Shown one piece after another: positions 30,998 to 39,927 of a stretch of DNA of 64,000 nucleotides. The DNA is from Bacteroidota bacterium. Its GTDB lineage: Bacteria > Bacteroidota > Bacteroidia > Flavobacteriales_F > PHOS-HE28. The stretch covers positions 1 through 64,000 of the forward strand of contig JAKQEI010000246.1 in NCBI GenBank assembly GCA_029573495.1. The letters run 5' to 3'. Position 1 is the first letter of the stretch. Each line of letters opens with the position of its first letter. Under the pieces are notes generated by a model that had not been told where the DNA came from, did not search any database, and saw only the letters and a program-made list of their open reading frames with translations. The position numbers and the translations under genes were made by a program.

Positions 30998-31888
30998 CTA
31001 CTTGCCACCGCGTGGGTGGGCCTGGGCGTGGACTTTGCGGAGTTTGTCGACCGTGTTATGGGTGTACACCTGGGTGGCCGCCAGGTTCGCATGACCCAGC
31101 AACTCCTTCACCGCGTTCAGATCGGCGCCATGCTCGAGCATGTGGGTGGCGAAGGTGTGTCTCAAGACGTGCGGACTACGTTTGCGCTGAGTGGTGACCC
31201 CACTAAGGTAACGACTTACCAAGCGTTGTACGGAGCGCCGTGCCAACGGTTCGCCCTGTGCATCCACGAGCAAGGGAGCTGTCATGACGTCCACCGCACC
31301 AGTGGCCGTTCGACCCTGCAGGTATACCTTCAGCCCATCCATCAGTTCAGGGCCGATGGGGATGATCCGTTCCTTCTGCCGCTTGCCCATCACCCGGAGG
31401 GTGCCACGCCGCAGGTCCGCATCGCCCACGGTAAGGCCGAGCAGTTCGGCCAGTCGCATGCCGGTCTGGTACAGCAGTTCGATCACCAGCCGTTCCGTAG
31501 CCCCTTGGTGGCCGCTGGGCCATACCACCTCGTCCAGTAGGAGGGCCATCCCTCTTTCCTCCACGAACTCAGGCAGTCGTTTGGGGGTCTTGGGCGGGTC
31601 CAGGAGCGCGGTGGGGTCATGTTCAGCCGCACCCACCAACCGGGCGAACCGGAAAAAACCACGGAGCGCGCTCAACTTGCGGTTCACACTGCGGGCACCG
31701 ATCCCCTCCTCCATCAGTTGCATCATCCAGCGCCGAACGGCCTTGTCCGTGGCATGTTCGAGTTCATCCACTCCGGAACCGGCAAGGAAGGCCTGGAACC
31801 GTTCCAGGTCCTGTCGATAAGCCTTCACCGTATGTGGGCTGTATCGTTTCTCGTAGGTCAGGTGGTCAACGAACCGGTCCAGCAGCAT
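30998..31888 (-). CDS. xerC: Tyrosine recombinase XerC-type
   Basis: 296 residues starting at ATG 31888 (MLLDRFVDHLTYEKRYSPHT), the normal Xer length; longer upstream frame is not family-like. SAM-like N-terminal domain, then the catalytic domain with the first Arg in YQTGMRLAELLGL, the HxxR box HVLRHTFATHM, LLGHANLAATQVYTH with the second His and the nucleophile Tyr. Resolves chromosome dimers at dif; in Bacteroidota XerC and XerD paralogues exist and the naming between them is approximate. Housekeeping context (hpf, rpsU) argues against a phage or transposon integrase. Confidence 0.92.
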   Translation of the reverse strand: MLLDRFVDHLTYEKRYSPHTVKAYRQDLERFQAFLAGSGVDELEHATDKAVRRWMMQLMEEGIGARSVNRKLSALRGFFRFARLVGAAEHDPTALLDPPKTPKRLPEFVEERGMALLLDEVVWPSGHQGATERLVIELLYQTGMRLAELLGLTVGDADLRRGTLRVMGKRQKERIIPIGPELMDGLKVYLQGRTATGAVDVMTAPLLVDAQGEPLARRSVQRLVSRYLSGVTTQRKRSPHVLRHTFATHMLEHGADLNAVKELLGHANLAATQVYTHNTVDKLRKVHAQAHPRGGK

Positions 31889-32014
31889 CCCTGCTAAGGA
31901 ACGTGGCCGGTACATCCAAGCGTATGGATGGCGCACTGAAGTTGTGCGCGGACCCGCTGTTAATTCGGTTGGCGCACAAGGTTCCCTACGAACCATACCC
32001 AACCCCGGTAATGA

Positions 32015-32040
32015 GGAAAGCCCCATTGCTGGGGCTTTCC
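32015..32040 (-). terminator. rpsU terminator
   Basis: Perfect 11-bp stem (ggaaagcccca / tggggctttcc) with a 4-nt loop, 24 bases after the rpsU stop. With the promoter at 32285 it makes rpsU a unit of its own. Confidence 0.8.
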
Positions 32041-32063
32041 GTGAGTTCACTGATGCGAGGACC

Positions 32064-32255
32064 TTATTCCTCGTTCTTCTGCAAGGTCAGCTTGTAAGCC
32101 GCCCGGATGATCTCCTTGCGACGGGCCACCGAAGGCTTCGTAAAGCTTTGACGCTTACGCAGTTGACGCATCGTTTGGGTGCGCTCGAACTTCTTCTTGA
32201 ACTTCTTGAGCGCCTTGTCGATGCTCTCGCCTTCCTTGACCGGGATGATCAGCAT
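32064..32255 (-). CDS. rpsU: 30S ribosomal protein S21
   Basis: 63 residues, very basic: MLIIPVKEGESIDKALKKF and RRKEIIRAAYKLTLQK are S21 signatures. Binds near the anti-Shine-Dalgarno region of 16S rRNA in the 30S platform. In Flavobacteriia S21 has been linked to hiding the anti-SD, which agrees with the poor SD sequences throughout this window. Confidence 0.97.
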   Translation of the reverse strand: MLIIPVKEGESIDKALKKFKKKFERTQTMRQLRKRQSFTKPSVARRKEIIRAAYKLTLQKNEE

Positions 32256-32284
32256 GGTCGTTTGTCCTTTTCGCTTAGGGGGTG

Positions 32285-32314
32285 CAAATATAAGCGGGAG
32301 AATGATCCGTGCAA
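32285..32314 (-). promoter_or_regulatory. rpsU promoter
   Basis: On the minus strand TTG (32312-32314), 19-bp spacer, TATATTTG (32285-32292): exact TTG-N19-TAnnTTTG. Predicted start near 32278, leader about 24 bases. The -33 element lies in the stop region before the 3' end of the acyl-CoA dehydrogenase gene. Confidence 0.85.
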
Positions 32315-32318
32315 TACC

Positions 32319-33482
32319 CTATGCCCTCAGCACATTCCTACTGATCACCAGCTTCTGGATCTCGCTGGTGCCCTCACCGATGGTGCAGAGCTTGCTGTCG
32401 CGATAGAACTTCTCCACCGGGAAATCCTTGGTGTAGCCATAGCCACCGAAGATCTGCACGGCCTCATTGCTGGCCCACACGCACACTTCGCTGGCGTAAT
32501 ACTTGGCCATGGCTCCGGCGGTGGTCACCTTCTTGTTCTGGCCGGTGTTCTTGTAGTGGCTCGCCTGCTGGATAAGGAGCTCCGCGGCCTCGATGCGCGT
32601 GGCCATATCCGCCAGTTTGAAGGCGATGGCCTGGAAGTTGGCGATGGGCTGGCCGAACTGTTCACGCTCCTTGGCGTACTTCACGCTCGCATCATACGCC
32701 CCTTTGGCGATCCCCAGGCTCAGCGCCGCGATGCTGATCCTGCCACCATCGAGGATCTTCATGGCCTGCTGGAAGCCCTCCCCCTCCTTGCCGAGTATAT
32801 TATCCTCCGGAACGCGACAATCCTCGAAGATCACCTCTGCCGTCTCGCTGGCACGCATACCCAGCTTGTTCTCCTTCTTGCCGGCCTTCATGCCCGGGTT
32901 ACCCCGCTCAATCACGAAGGCGGTCATACCCTTGCTGTCCAACAACTCGCCGGTGCGCACGATGGCCACCACCACATCACTGCTCTTGCCGTGCGTGATC
33001 CAGCACTTGGTGCCGTTCAGCACCCACTCCTTCCCTTCCTTCCGGGCCGTACACTTCATGCGCATGGCGTCACTTCCGGTGTTGGGTTCCGTCAAGGCCC
33101 AGGCACCGAGCCATTCGCCCGAGGCCAGCTTCGTGAGCCATTTCTTCTTCTGGGCTTCATTCCCGAAGTAATTGATATGGCCGGTGCACAGGCTGTTATG
33201 CGCCGCCACGCTCAACCCGATGCTCCCGCAGATACGCGCCACTTCCACGATGGTCTCGACATACTCGTGGTAGCCCAGTCCCGATCCACCGTATTCCTCT
33301 GGAACGAAGACGCCCAACACGCCCGCCGGGCCGAAGTGCCGGGTGAAGAGCTCCTTCGGGAAGTGCTGGCTCTCGTCCCATTCCATCACATTCGGGCGCA
33401 CTTCACGTTCGCACAGGTCACGCACGCTCTGTGCGATCATCGACTGGTTCTCGGTCCGGGTGAATTCCATGGTCTGTGCCAA
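32319..33482 (-). CDS. Acyl-CoA dehydrogenase
   Basis: 387 residues (an internal ATG at 33470 is possible). FAD-dependent alpha,beta-dehydrogenation of acyl-CoA. The family signatures are GAWALTEPNTGSDA with FAD/substrate contacts and, at the C-terminus, FGGYGYTKDFPVEKFYRD followed by TIGEGTSEIQ, whose first Glu is the catalytic base in short/branched-chain enzymes such as SCAD. Chain-length preference cannot be assigned from sequence. Stops 4 bases before the rpsU -33 element. It begins 12 bases after apt, so apt and this gene may share a transcript. Confidence 0.95.
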   Translation of the reverse strand: MAQTMEFTRTENQSMIAQSVRDLCEREVRPNVMEWDESQHFPKELFTRHFGPAGVLGVFVPEEYGGSGLGYHEYVETIVEVARICGSIGLSVAAHNSLCTGHINYFGNEAQKKKWLTKLASGEWLGAWALTEPNTGSDAMRMKCTARKEGKEWVLNGTKCWITHGKSSDVVVAIVRTGELLDSKGMTAFVIERGNPGMKAGKKENKLGMRASETAEVIFEDCRVPEDNILGKEGEGFQQAMKILDGGRISIAALSLGIAKGAYDASVKYAKEREQFGQPIANFQAIAFKLADMATRIEAAELLIQQASHYKNTGQNKKVTTAGAMAKYYASEVCVWASNEAVQIFGGYGYTKDFPVEKFYRDSKLCTIGEGTSEIQKLVISRNVLRA

Positions 33483-33494
33483 CCGGTGGCAGGA

Positions 33495-34028
33495 TCAATA
33501 TGTGACAAGGCGAACGACCTCGGCTCCATAAGGACGAAGGCGGTCGAGCCCATTGAGGAAAGCAAGTTCTATCAGGAAACTGAAGGCCGTGACGACACCT
33601 CCCTGTTTCCGGATCAATTCGGCTGCTGCGGCCGCGGTGCCTCCAGTGGCTAGCAGGTCGTCGTGCACCATCACATGCATACCAGGTCGCACGCTGTCCA
33701 CGTGCATCTCGACCTCCGCGCTGCCGTATTCCAGGTCATAGCTGTGGCTCACGGTCTTCCAAGGTAATTTGCCCTTCTTCCGCACGGTGACGAAGGGAAC
33801 ATCGAGCGCCAGGGCCAGCGGCATCCCGAAGAGGAAGCCGCGACTCTCGATCCCGGCGATCGCGTCGATGCGGCGTCCGGCAAGCGCTTCGCGGAAACCA
33901 TCCAGGGTGGCGCGACCCAAGGCTGGGTCCTCGAGCAAGGGGGTGATGTCGAGGAACAGGATACCAGGCTTCGGAAAGTCCGGAACGGCACGGATGGCCC
34001 CTTTCAGCCTCTGCTCAAGGTCGTTCAC
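33495..34028 (-). CDS. apt: Adenine phosphoribosyltransferase
   Basis: 177 residues. Converts adenine and PRPP to AMP (purine salvage). PRPP-binding motif VMVHDDLLATGGTA and the adenine-recognising N-terminal PDFPKPGILFLDITPLLEDP are both typical; catalytic Glu is in GIESRGFLFG. Its ATG overlaps the stop of the preceding helix-hairpin-helix gene (ATGA at 34025-34028), indicating translational coupling. Confidence 0.97.
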   Translation of the reverse strand: MNDLEQRLKGAIRAVPDFPKPGILFLDITPLLEDPALGRATLDGFREALAGRRIDAIAGIESRGFLFGMPLALALDVPFVTVRKKGKLPWKTVSHSYDLEYGSAEVEMHVDSVRPGMHVMVHDDLLATGGTAAAAAELIRKQGGVVTAFSFLIELAFLNGLDRLRPYGAEVVRLVTY

Positions 34029-35005
34029 TCCAACGTGAGGTAAGGCGCAAGTTTACGGAAGACCTCCGCATCGATGGCCGCACATCCCTGGAGATCGGCC
34101 AGTTCCTTGAACGGGCCGTGCTGGGTCCGGTAGGCGATCAGCGGTTTCGCAAGCTTCCAGCGGACGTAGGGATGGACCGCCAGTTCTTCAACGGTACACG
34201 TATTGATCGGTATCCGCTTCACAGCCATCGGATCGAGGATCAGAAGCTGCTTCAACCTCAGAACGGCATCGGGCTTGTCCTTCAGCACATAAACCTCGGC
34301 CAGTTGGTCGAGGGAGACGAATCCCCCGAGCAGGTCCCGGTATTTCACGATGCCCCGAGCGAAGGCTGGGCCGATCCCCGGCAAGGCGATCAGAGCGGTT
34401 GTGTCGGCCGAGTTCACTTCAACCGATCGTGGCACATCCGGGACGTAGTTCGCTGGTTCCCGGATCCTTCCTTCATCGGATCCATCAGCGACCACCGCTT
34501 CACTCCGTTGCCCTGCGCGCTCCCATGCTGGTGGACCATCCTTCCAGCGGCTCTTCCCGGCGAGGGAGTCCGGCAATTGGATGTATGGCTCGAGCATCGC
34601 GAACTGCTCAGGCTTGATGGTGTACATCCGGCGGAGATCACGCTTGGTGCGGAACCGTCCACCCTTGCCTAGGTAGCGCTCGATCCCATCCACCTGCCTA
34701 TCCGTGAGGCCCAGCGATCTCCACTCCTCACGAGTATTGGAGTTGGGATCAAAGGGGAACAACCTGATCCGGACGCTATCTCCCTGAGCCTCGGATCGTG
34801 ATGCGATCCAGGCTTCGACCCGCGCCCGCTGGACGGATAGGTCCTGCCGATCAGGCGGACGCAACCACTGTTCATACACCACCCAGCCCGCCGCACCGAT
34901 CAGCAAGACCATGAGTGCGAGCACCCCGCGACGCTCACCGCGATGGAGGTCGAACAGGTCCTTGAGCTGTTCCCTGCGATCAGCCCATCGACGCTTGTGC
35001 TCCAT
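34025..35005 (-). CDS. Membrane-anchored helix-hairpin-helix (ComEA-like) protein
   Basis: 326 residues. A basic cytosolic N-terminus (MEHKRRWADRREQLKDLFDL) precedes one membrane span (GVLALMVLLIGAAGWVVY, about 28-45). The periplasmic part has three HhH-type segments: GLTDRQVDGIERYLGKGGRF, then VEVNSADTTALIALPGIGPAFARGIVKYRDLLGGF, which is a textbook ComEA motif, and INTCTVEELAVHPYVRWKLAKPLIAYRTQHGPF. ComEA proteins bind incoming DNA in the periplasm during transformation. Related three-HhH proteins are common in Bacteroidota and their DNA-uptake role is mostly inferred. Overlaps apt by 4 bases. Confidence 0.88.
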   Translation of the reverse strand: MEHKRRWADRREQLKDLFDLHRGERRGVLALMVLLIGAAGWVVYEQWLRPPDRQDLSVQRARVEAWIASRSEAQGDSVRIRLFPFDPNSNTREEWRSLGLTDRQVDGIERYLGKGGRFRTKRDLRRMYTIKPEQFAMLEPYIQLPDSLAGKSRWKDGPPAWERAGQRSEAVVADGSDEGRIREPANYVPDVPRSVEVNSADTTALIALPGIGPAFARGIVKYRDLLGGFVSLDQLAEVYVLKDKPDAVLRLKQLLILDPMAVKRIPINTCTVEELAVHPYVRWKLAKPLIAYRTQHGPFKELADLQGCAAIDAEVFRKLAPYLTLE

Positions 35006-35113
35006 GGATCAAGGGATGATGGGGACCCGGGAGCAGGAGGTCGATGAGGAGCTTAAGATAGGTCGTACCTGGACAATGCATTGTTGGGTGATCGGCATGG
35101 TGCCCGTGGTAAC

Positions 35114-35151
35114 GATCGGGCGTTCTTACAAGTATAACGCCCATCCCGATC
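35114..35151 (-). terminator. Possible terminator after the reductase gene
   Basis: Nested inverted repeats gatcggg (35114-35120) / cccgatc (35145-35151) around gggcgtt / aacgccc with an 11-nt loop, 23 bases beyond the stop at 35174. No clear U-tract follows on the minus strand. Confidence 0.35.
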
Positions 35152-35173
35152 CGGTCTCGAATTTCTCAGCGGA

Positions 35174-36082
35174 TCATTCCCTGGCTGCGAGTTGCTGGCT
35201 CAAGACCTCAAGACCCGCCTCGAATCCCCTGGGCTGATACCCGAGTTCCGTGCGCGCCTTATCGAGGATGAAACCGGTACGCGGTGGGCGTCTGGCGGGC
35301 TGCCCCAGGGAGTCGCTCTTCACTGCGGAGACCACCGACGTGTCGAGTTGGAAAAAGGCCCCCACCCGTTCAACCAGCTCAAGGATGCTCATGCCATCCG
35401 GACCGCTGAGGTGGTAGATACCAGTGGCGCCCTGCTTGGCGATCCGGATGCATCCATCGGCCAGGTCCTCGGCAAGGGTGGGCATGCGCCATTGATCATC
35501 GACCACCTTGATGGGCTGCCCCTTCTCCAGGGCACCCTTCGCCCAAAGCACGACATTGCTCCTGCTGAGGCCTTCAGCAACGCCATAAACGATGATGGTA
35601 CGCGCGATGGCCCAACGCGATAACCGACTGGTGATCACGATCCGCTCAGCGTCCAACTTGCTTTGACCATAAACGCTCAAAGGAGCCGCTTCGTCATCCT
35701 CCCGGTAGGGTCCAGCCTCACCATCGAATATGAAATCGGTGCTGAGATGGATGAAATGCGCCCCGAGTCTTTCCGCAGCCCGGACGAGGTGCTCGGTGGC
35801 GACCACGTTCTGGGATCGGCAAGCTGCTGGATCCAACTCGCAGGCATCGACGTTCGTCATGGCCGCGGTATGGATGACCACCTCCGGGTGGAAGGCATCG
35901 AATACCGCATCCACCTCATCCACGTCGGTGATGTCCATCGTGCGGTAGTGGGATGTAAGTGGGACCGGACTTCGGTCCTCTCCCCTGCTGGTCGCCAACA
36001 GGTCGACCGAGGTATCCTCCCGAAGAACAGCAACCAACTTCTGGCCCAACAAACCGTTGGAGCCTGTGATCAGGATCCGCAT
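35174..36082 (-). CDS. RmlD-like NAD(P)-dependent sugar-nucleotide reductase
   Basis: 302 residues. Extended short-chain dehydrogenase fold: N-terminal Rossmann motif GSNGLLGQKL (7-16), HTAAMTNVDACE, STDFIFDG and the active-site YGQSK (Tyr-x-x-x-Lys). The overall pattern and length match dTDP-4-dehydrorhamnose reductase (RmlD) family members. None of the other rhamnose genes (rmlABC) is nearby, so it may act on another nucleotide sugar or an unrelated substrate. It lies 37 bases behind the PspC gene and probably belongs to that operon. Confidence 0.85.
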   Translation of the reverse strand: MRILITGSNGLLGQKLVAVLREDTSVDLLATSRGEDRSPVPLTSHYRTMDITDVDEVDAVFDAFHPEVVIHTAAMTNVDACELDPAACRSQNVVATEHLVRAAERLGAHFIHLSTDFIFDGEAGPYREDDEAAPLSVYGQSKLDAERIVITSRLSRWAIARTIIVYGVAEGLSRSNVVLWAKGALEKGQPIKVVDDQWRMPTLAEDLADGCIRIAKQGATGIYHLSGPDGMSILELVERVGAFFQLDTSVVSAVKSDSLGQPARRPPRTGFILDKARTELGYQPRGFEAGLEVLSQQLAARE

Positions 36083-36119
36083 CGAGGGCTAAACTAACGG
36101 CTGACCCCGGCCGGAAGGC

Positions 36120-36350
36120 TCAAAGTTCCCAAACGGTGCTCCGTTTGCGGAAGGGGCGTTTGATATGCTCCTTGTGGGCCAGCACGAAAGCCATGACCAG
36201 ATAGACCACCAGGTGAAGACCGGCGGTGATGAAGCTCAGGTAGATGAACGAAAGCCGGACCTGCTCCAGCTTGATGTTGAGCTTGTGGGCCCACCACTCA
36301 CAAACACCGAAGGCCTGACGCTCGAAGACGGTCTTGATTCGATCGATCAT
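36120..36350 (-). CDS. PspC-domain membrane protein
   Basis: 76 residues from 36350. PspC-type sequence: FGVCEWWAHKLNIKLEQVRL (matching the GVCaGlAeyl...vRl part) followed by the hydrophobic FIYLSFITAGLHLVVYLVMAFVL and a basic tail. In E. coli PspC is a membrane regulator of the phage-shock response; single-domain homologues in Bacteroidota have unknown targets. Its ATG overlaps the DUF2851 stop (36347-36350), so translation is coupled. Confidence 0.85.
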   Translation of the reverse strand: MIDRIKTVFERQAFGVCEWWAHKLNIKLEQVRLSFIYLSFITAGLHLVVYLVMAFVLAHKEHIKRPFRKRSTVWEL

Positions 36351-37717
36351 TTCTGCGGACCCATTGGCCCCTTCCCTTTGACGCTGGCACGGAGCAGATG
36401 GTTGCCGATGGCGCAATTTAAACAACGTCGTTTGGCACAATAATGATCCTTCAGCTCCAGCAAGGCCTGACCATGGGTCGCGTTGCCCGCCCTCACCCCC
36501 AGGGATGCCCATCTGGCCAGCAGCGAGTTGCTCTCCGCAGGAAGTGACCCCAGGAGATCCAAGGCCTTGTCGATCAGCCGTCGTTCACCATGTATCCGAC
36601 CCCTGGCGTACAGGACCGGAACGATGGCATTGATGATCAGGTGATCGGCCATGTTCCTGCCGAGGCGTTTGGCACCAGGCGCTGCGAGTCTGTCGAAGTT
36701 GAAGTGGTCGGTCCAATAATCGCTGGCGGTCACATCGAGCACGGCCCGGAGGCTCTCGATCGAGCCACCTTCCAGGAGGTCCATGAGGTTCCCTCGACAC
36801 CGGACCAGTACCTGTGCCATCTGTGCGATGCGTATGGTGGGGAAGTTCACCGGGCGCATCCGTCCGAACTTCCAGGAAGCCAGTGGAGCTGGCCTGAGCC
36901 CATGCAAGCGGGACAGCAGGAAATGCTCCTGCTGCAGCGCTCGCGGGTACTCATCGACGAAATCCACCTGCAAGAGACCTGCCTGGCCGAAGAGCAGGGC
37001 CTCGGTGCGGAAAAGGTCCTGTGCGACACGATGGACCACTCGGACAGGTACGGCGTTGGCAAGCATCCCGAACGGCTCAGCATTCACCTTGAGTCCGAAG
37101 GCGCGAGCGAACTGGTGGAACAGTAAGCTCGACAGGTCCCCTTCAAGTGATCGGAGCTGACCTCGCAGGGCATCCGCTCTTCGTTCCATCCGCTCCAAGG
37201 CGAGCCGATCAAGCCAGCGGGACCATTGGTCAACGCCGATCCGATCCAGTTCACCCGAACATGGTACAAAGCCGCGTGCTCGCAACAAGCGTCCATGGGA
37301 GGTCAACAAGGCGGTATCGATCCGCGTCTGGAGTTCAAGGGTCGGGAGCAGCCGTCCACAAGACGTCCGGACCTCGGCATCGTGTTCATGGACCACATGC
37401 AGGACCACGCTATCATATGCCGGGTCGAACTGGTGTCCATGGGCATTCCATTCGCTGCTGCGCGCATGCACTTCCACGGTACCCGCCCAAAGTTGTCCGT
37501 CGATGCGGATCCGGGCGTCCTCCAGATCGGGACCACTGTTCCTTTGAATGCGGCCCGGGTGCACCACTTCCATGGAGCGTCGGTCGGTGGTCCTCAGCGC
37601 GTGCGTCTCAAAGAGGCCTTCGGCCCAAATGAACTGAAGGAGGTCCTCTCCATAGGGGAAACCCGGATCATGAAAGGTCTGCTCTGGACCTGATGCAAGC
37701 CAGGTCGTTGAATGCAT
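36347..37717 (-). CDS. DUF2851 family protein
   Basis: 456 residues from ATG 37717; an upstream ATG at 37765 is less likely. Matches DUF2851: FPYGEDLLQFIWAEGLF, VHPGRIQRNSGPDLEDARIRIDG, WAGTVEVHARSSEWNAHGH, YDSVVLHVVHEHD and the ASWKFGRMRPVNFPTIRIAQ block. The VEVH...EW...H pattern together with a conserved acidic GPDL suggests a nuclease-like fold, but this is inference. The C-terminal end has a CAKRRCLNC cysteine cluster typical of the family, possibly a metal site. Function unknown. Confidence 0.92.
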   Translation of the reverse strand: MHSTTWLASGPEQTFHDPGFPYGEDLLQFIWAEGLFETHALRTTDRRSMEVVHPGRIQRNSGPDLEDARIRIDGQLWAGTVEVHARSSEWNAHGHQFDPAYDSVVLHVVHEHDAEVRTSCGRLLPTLELQTRIDTALLTSHGRLLRARGFVPCSGELDRIGVDQWSRWLDRLALERMERRADALRGQLRSLEGDLSSLLFHQFARAFGLKVNAEPFGMLANAVPVRVVHRVAQDLFRTEALLFGQAGLLQVDFVDEYPRALQQEHFLLSRLHGLRPAPLASWKFGRMRPVNFPTIRIAQMAQVLVRCRGNLMDLLEGGSIESLRAVLDVTASDYWTDHFNFDRLAAPGAKRLGRNMADHLIINAIVPVLYARGRIHGERRLIDKALDLLGSLPAESNSLLARWASLGVRAGNATHGQALLELKDHYCAKRRCLNCAIGNHLLRASVKGKGPMGPQK

Positions 37718-37830
37718 CGTTGGACCAATCGGCCCCATCCCCATGATCTGCGGAAGCATGGTCATTGGTTGACGAATAAGACGTCAGCCCGTGGATCATA
37801 AGGTAATCCGCTCTGCGGACTTCACGCCGA

Positions 37831-38655
37831 TCAGACCAGCACTCCGACGAGGGCATTCGCCATCTGGGCCTGCAAGGCCTGTGCTGCGGCACGGGCGGCC
37901 GGGATGGCTTCCTGATCACTTCCAGCGTAGAGGATCCCCCGGCTGCTATTGATGAGAAGTCCTCCCTGGACGGTCAGGCCGGCCCGCATCACGGCCTCCA
38001 GGTCACCTCCTTGCGCACCCACGCCAGGTACGAGCAGGAAGTGTTCGGGGACCAACGCGCGGATCTCGGCAAGCACCTGTGGCCGCGTGGCCCCGACCAC
38101 GAACATCAGGTCATCCGAGCGCCCCCACGATGCGGCACGTTCGATCACGGTCTCGTAAAGCGGGCGGCCAGCTTCGGTCCGAATGAACTGCACATCCTCC
38201 GCCCCGGCATTGCTCGTCACACCAAGCACGATGGCCCATTTCCCCCGGCGACCAAGGAACGGAGCGATGCTGTCGCGGCCCATGTATGGGCTCAGGGTGA
38301 TGGCGTCAACATCGAGCCGGTCGAAGAAGGCCTCGGCATACTTGCGGGCTGTGTTCCCGATATCCCCGCGCTTGGCATCAGCAATGATGAAATGATCCCC
38401 CTTGCTCCGGATCAGACCGATCGTGGCCTCCAGATCCAACCAGCCTTGATCACCCAGCGCCTCGTAGAACGCGAGATTCAACTTATAGGCCACCGCAAAA
38501 GGATGGGTCACCTCCACGATGGCCTCATTGAACGCCCGGACGGGATGACTTTCGGCCCGAAAATGCTCCGGTACCAGATGCTCTTCCGTATCCAGACCTA
38601 CACAGAGGAGGCTCCTTTTGCGACGGATGAGTGCAACGAGTTCAGCACGTGTCAC
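37831..38655 (-). CDS. pyrF: Orotidine 5'-phosphate decarboxylase (type 2)
   Basis: 274 residues. Last step of UMP synthesis. The active-site block is DAKRGDIGNTA, with the catalytic Lys and Asp residues; LCVGLDTEEH and VGATRPQ complete the type-2 pattern (longer than the E. coli type). Start at 38655 is the only suitable ATG. Separated from prfA by a 142-base gap containing an inverted repeat (see finding). Confidence 0.96.
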   Translation of the reverse strand: MTRAELVALIRRKRSLLCVGLDTEEHLVPEHFRAESHPVRAFNEAIVEVTHPFAVAYKLNLAFYEALGDQGWLDLEATIGLIRSKGDHFIIADAKRGDIGNTARKYAEAFFDRLDVDAITLSPYMGRDSIAPFLGRRGKWAIVLGVTSNAGAEDVQFIRTEAGRPLYETVIERAASWGRSDDLMFVVGATRPQVLAEIRALVPEHFLLVPGVGAQGGDLEAVMRAGLTVQGGLLINSSRGILYAGSDQEAIPAARAAAQALQAQMANALVGVLV

Positions 38656-38663
38656 GGGGGCAA

Positions 38664-38794
38664 AGATCAGATGATCGGACGATCAGAGGATCAGAAAATG
38701 GAATGTGCAGGACTCGCGAGGGTGCGCAAGGGTGCAAGTGAGTGCACACCGCCCATTAAAGGGGCTGATCATCTCATTCTCTGATCCACTGATC
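38664..38794. repeat. Imperfect inverted repeat element between pyrF and prfA
   Basis: Two 20-bp arms with 18 of 20 matching: 38681-38700 and the reverse complement of 38775-38794. They bracket a 74-base core with tgca-rich short palindromes. The left side has extra GATCAGA-like copies from 38665. It occupies almost all of the intergenic gap. No gene is inside. Confidence 0.55.
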
Positions 38795-38797
38795 ACC

Positions 38798-39880
38798 CTA
38801 GATGCCGGCCTCGGCCTTCAGCTTCTCGGTACGCTCGGCGAGTTGCAAGGCGTCAATCAACTCCTGGAGATCACCGTTCATCACTTGCGGCAGGTTGTGC
38901 ACCGTGAATTCGATGCGATGGTCGGTCACCCGGCTCTGCGGGTAGTTATAGGTCCGGATCTTGGCGCTGCGATCCCCGCTGCTCACCTGGCTCTTCCGCT
39001 GGGCTGCGACCGCCGCCTCCTGGTCCCGCACCTTGTCCTCGTATAGCTTGGTACGAAGCATCTGCATGGCCTTCATGCGGTTGCCCAGCTGACTGCGCTC
39101 GGTCTGGCACATCACGACCAGACCGGTGGGGATATGGGTCAGGCGCACCTTGGTCTCCACCTTGTTCACGTTCTGGCCACCCGCCCCACCGCTCCGGGCC
39201 GTCTCCATCCTCACATCGCTCTCCTTCAATTCCACGTCGGTCTCCTCCGCCTCGGGCAGGACATTCACCGTGGCCGCACTGGTATGGATGCGACCGCTGG
39301 CCTCGGTGGCCGGTACCCGCTGCACACGATGCACACCGGCCTCGAACTTGAGCACGCCATAGGCTCCGTCACCGATCACATTGAAGACCACTTCCTTGAA
39401 GCCCCCCACTGTTCCCTCGCTCACATCGGCCACCTCCACCTTCCAACCGCGGCTCTCGCTGTACCGCGTGTACATCCGGTAGAGGTCACCAGCGAAGAGG
39501 CTGGCTTCATCGCCACCCGTGCCCGCCCTCACCTCCACGGTGCAGTTCCTGGCATCATTCGGATCCTTGGGCACCAGCATCAGCCGCACCTCCTCCTCCA
39601 TCGCCTCGATCGCCTCGCGGCTATCGTCGCGCTCGGCACGCGCCATGTCCAGGATATCCGGGTCCTTCTCCGAGCGAAGGAGTTCCTCCGCACCGCTCAG
39701 GTCATCGTGCAGCTTCTTGAAGCGATGGTAGACCGTGATGATCGGCTCCAGATCGCGGTAGGTGCGGTTCAGTTCCACGAATCGCTTCTGATCGGCGATG
39801 ACGCTCGGGTCGGCCAGTTGTTTCCCGATCTCCTCGCGACGATCGAAGAGGGCGGATAACTTGGAAAGCAGGTCGGACAT
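38798..39880 (-). CDS. prfA: Peptide chain release factor 1
   Basis: 360 residues. The catalytic GGQ is present ([14 protein letters not shown]), and the PAT codon-recognition motif ([13 protein letters not shown]) is that of RF1, which reads UAA and UAG. The SPF and coiled-coil domains are complete. Stop lies at 38798, 3 bases beyond the inverted repeat, so the repeat is directly downstream. Confidence 0.98.
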   Translation of the reverse strand: MSDLLSKLSALFDRREEIGKQLADPSVIADQKRFVELNRTYRDLEPIITVYHRFKKLHDDLSGAEELLRSEKDPDILDMARAERDDSREAIEAMEEEVRLMLVPKDPNDARNCTVEVRAGTGGDEASLFAGDLYRMYTRYSESRGWKVEVADVSEGTVGGFKEVVFNVIGDGAYGVLKFEAGVHRVQRVPATEASGRIHTSAATVNVLPEAEETDVELKESDVRMETARSGGAGGQNVNKVETKVRLTHIPTGLVVMCQTERSQLGNRMKAMQMLRTKLYEDKVRDQEAAVAAQRKSQVSSGDRSAKIRTYNYPQSRVTDHRIEFTVHNLPQVMNGDLQELIDALQLAERTEKLKAEAGI

Positions 39881-39927
39881 GGGAAGGTGACCGGATGGTC
39901 GTATGATCGCCGAAGAGTGGAACGGTC

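Noticed and set aside
30998-31888. Phage or transposon integrase
   Set aside because: Length and housekeeping context (hpf, rpsU) fit chromosomal XerC; no att-like repeats or phage genes nearby, and the adjacent tRNAs are intact.
38664-38794. CRISPR-like array from the repeated GATCAGA units
   Set aside because: Units are short, irregular and partly inverted; there are no spacers of uniform length and no cas genes.
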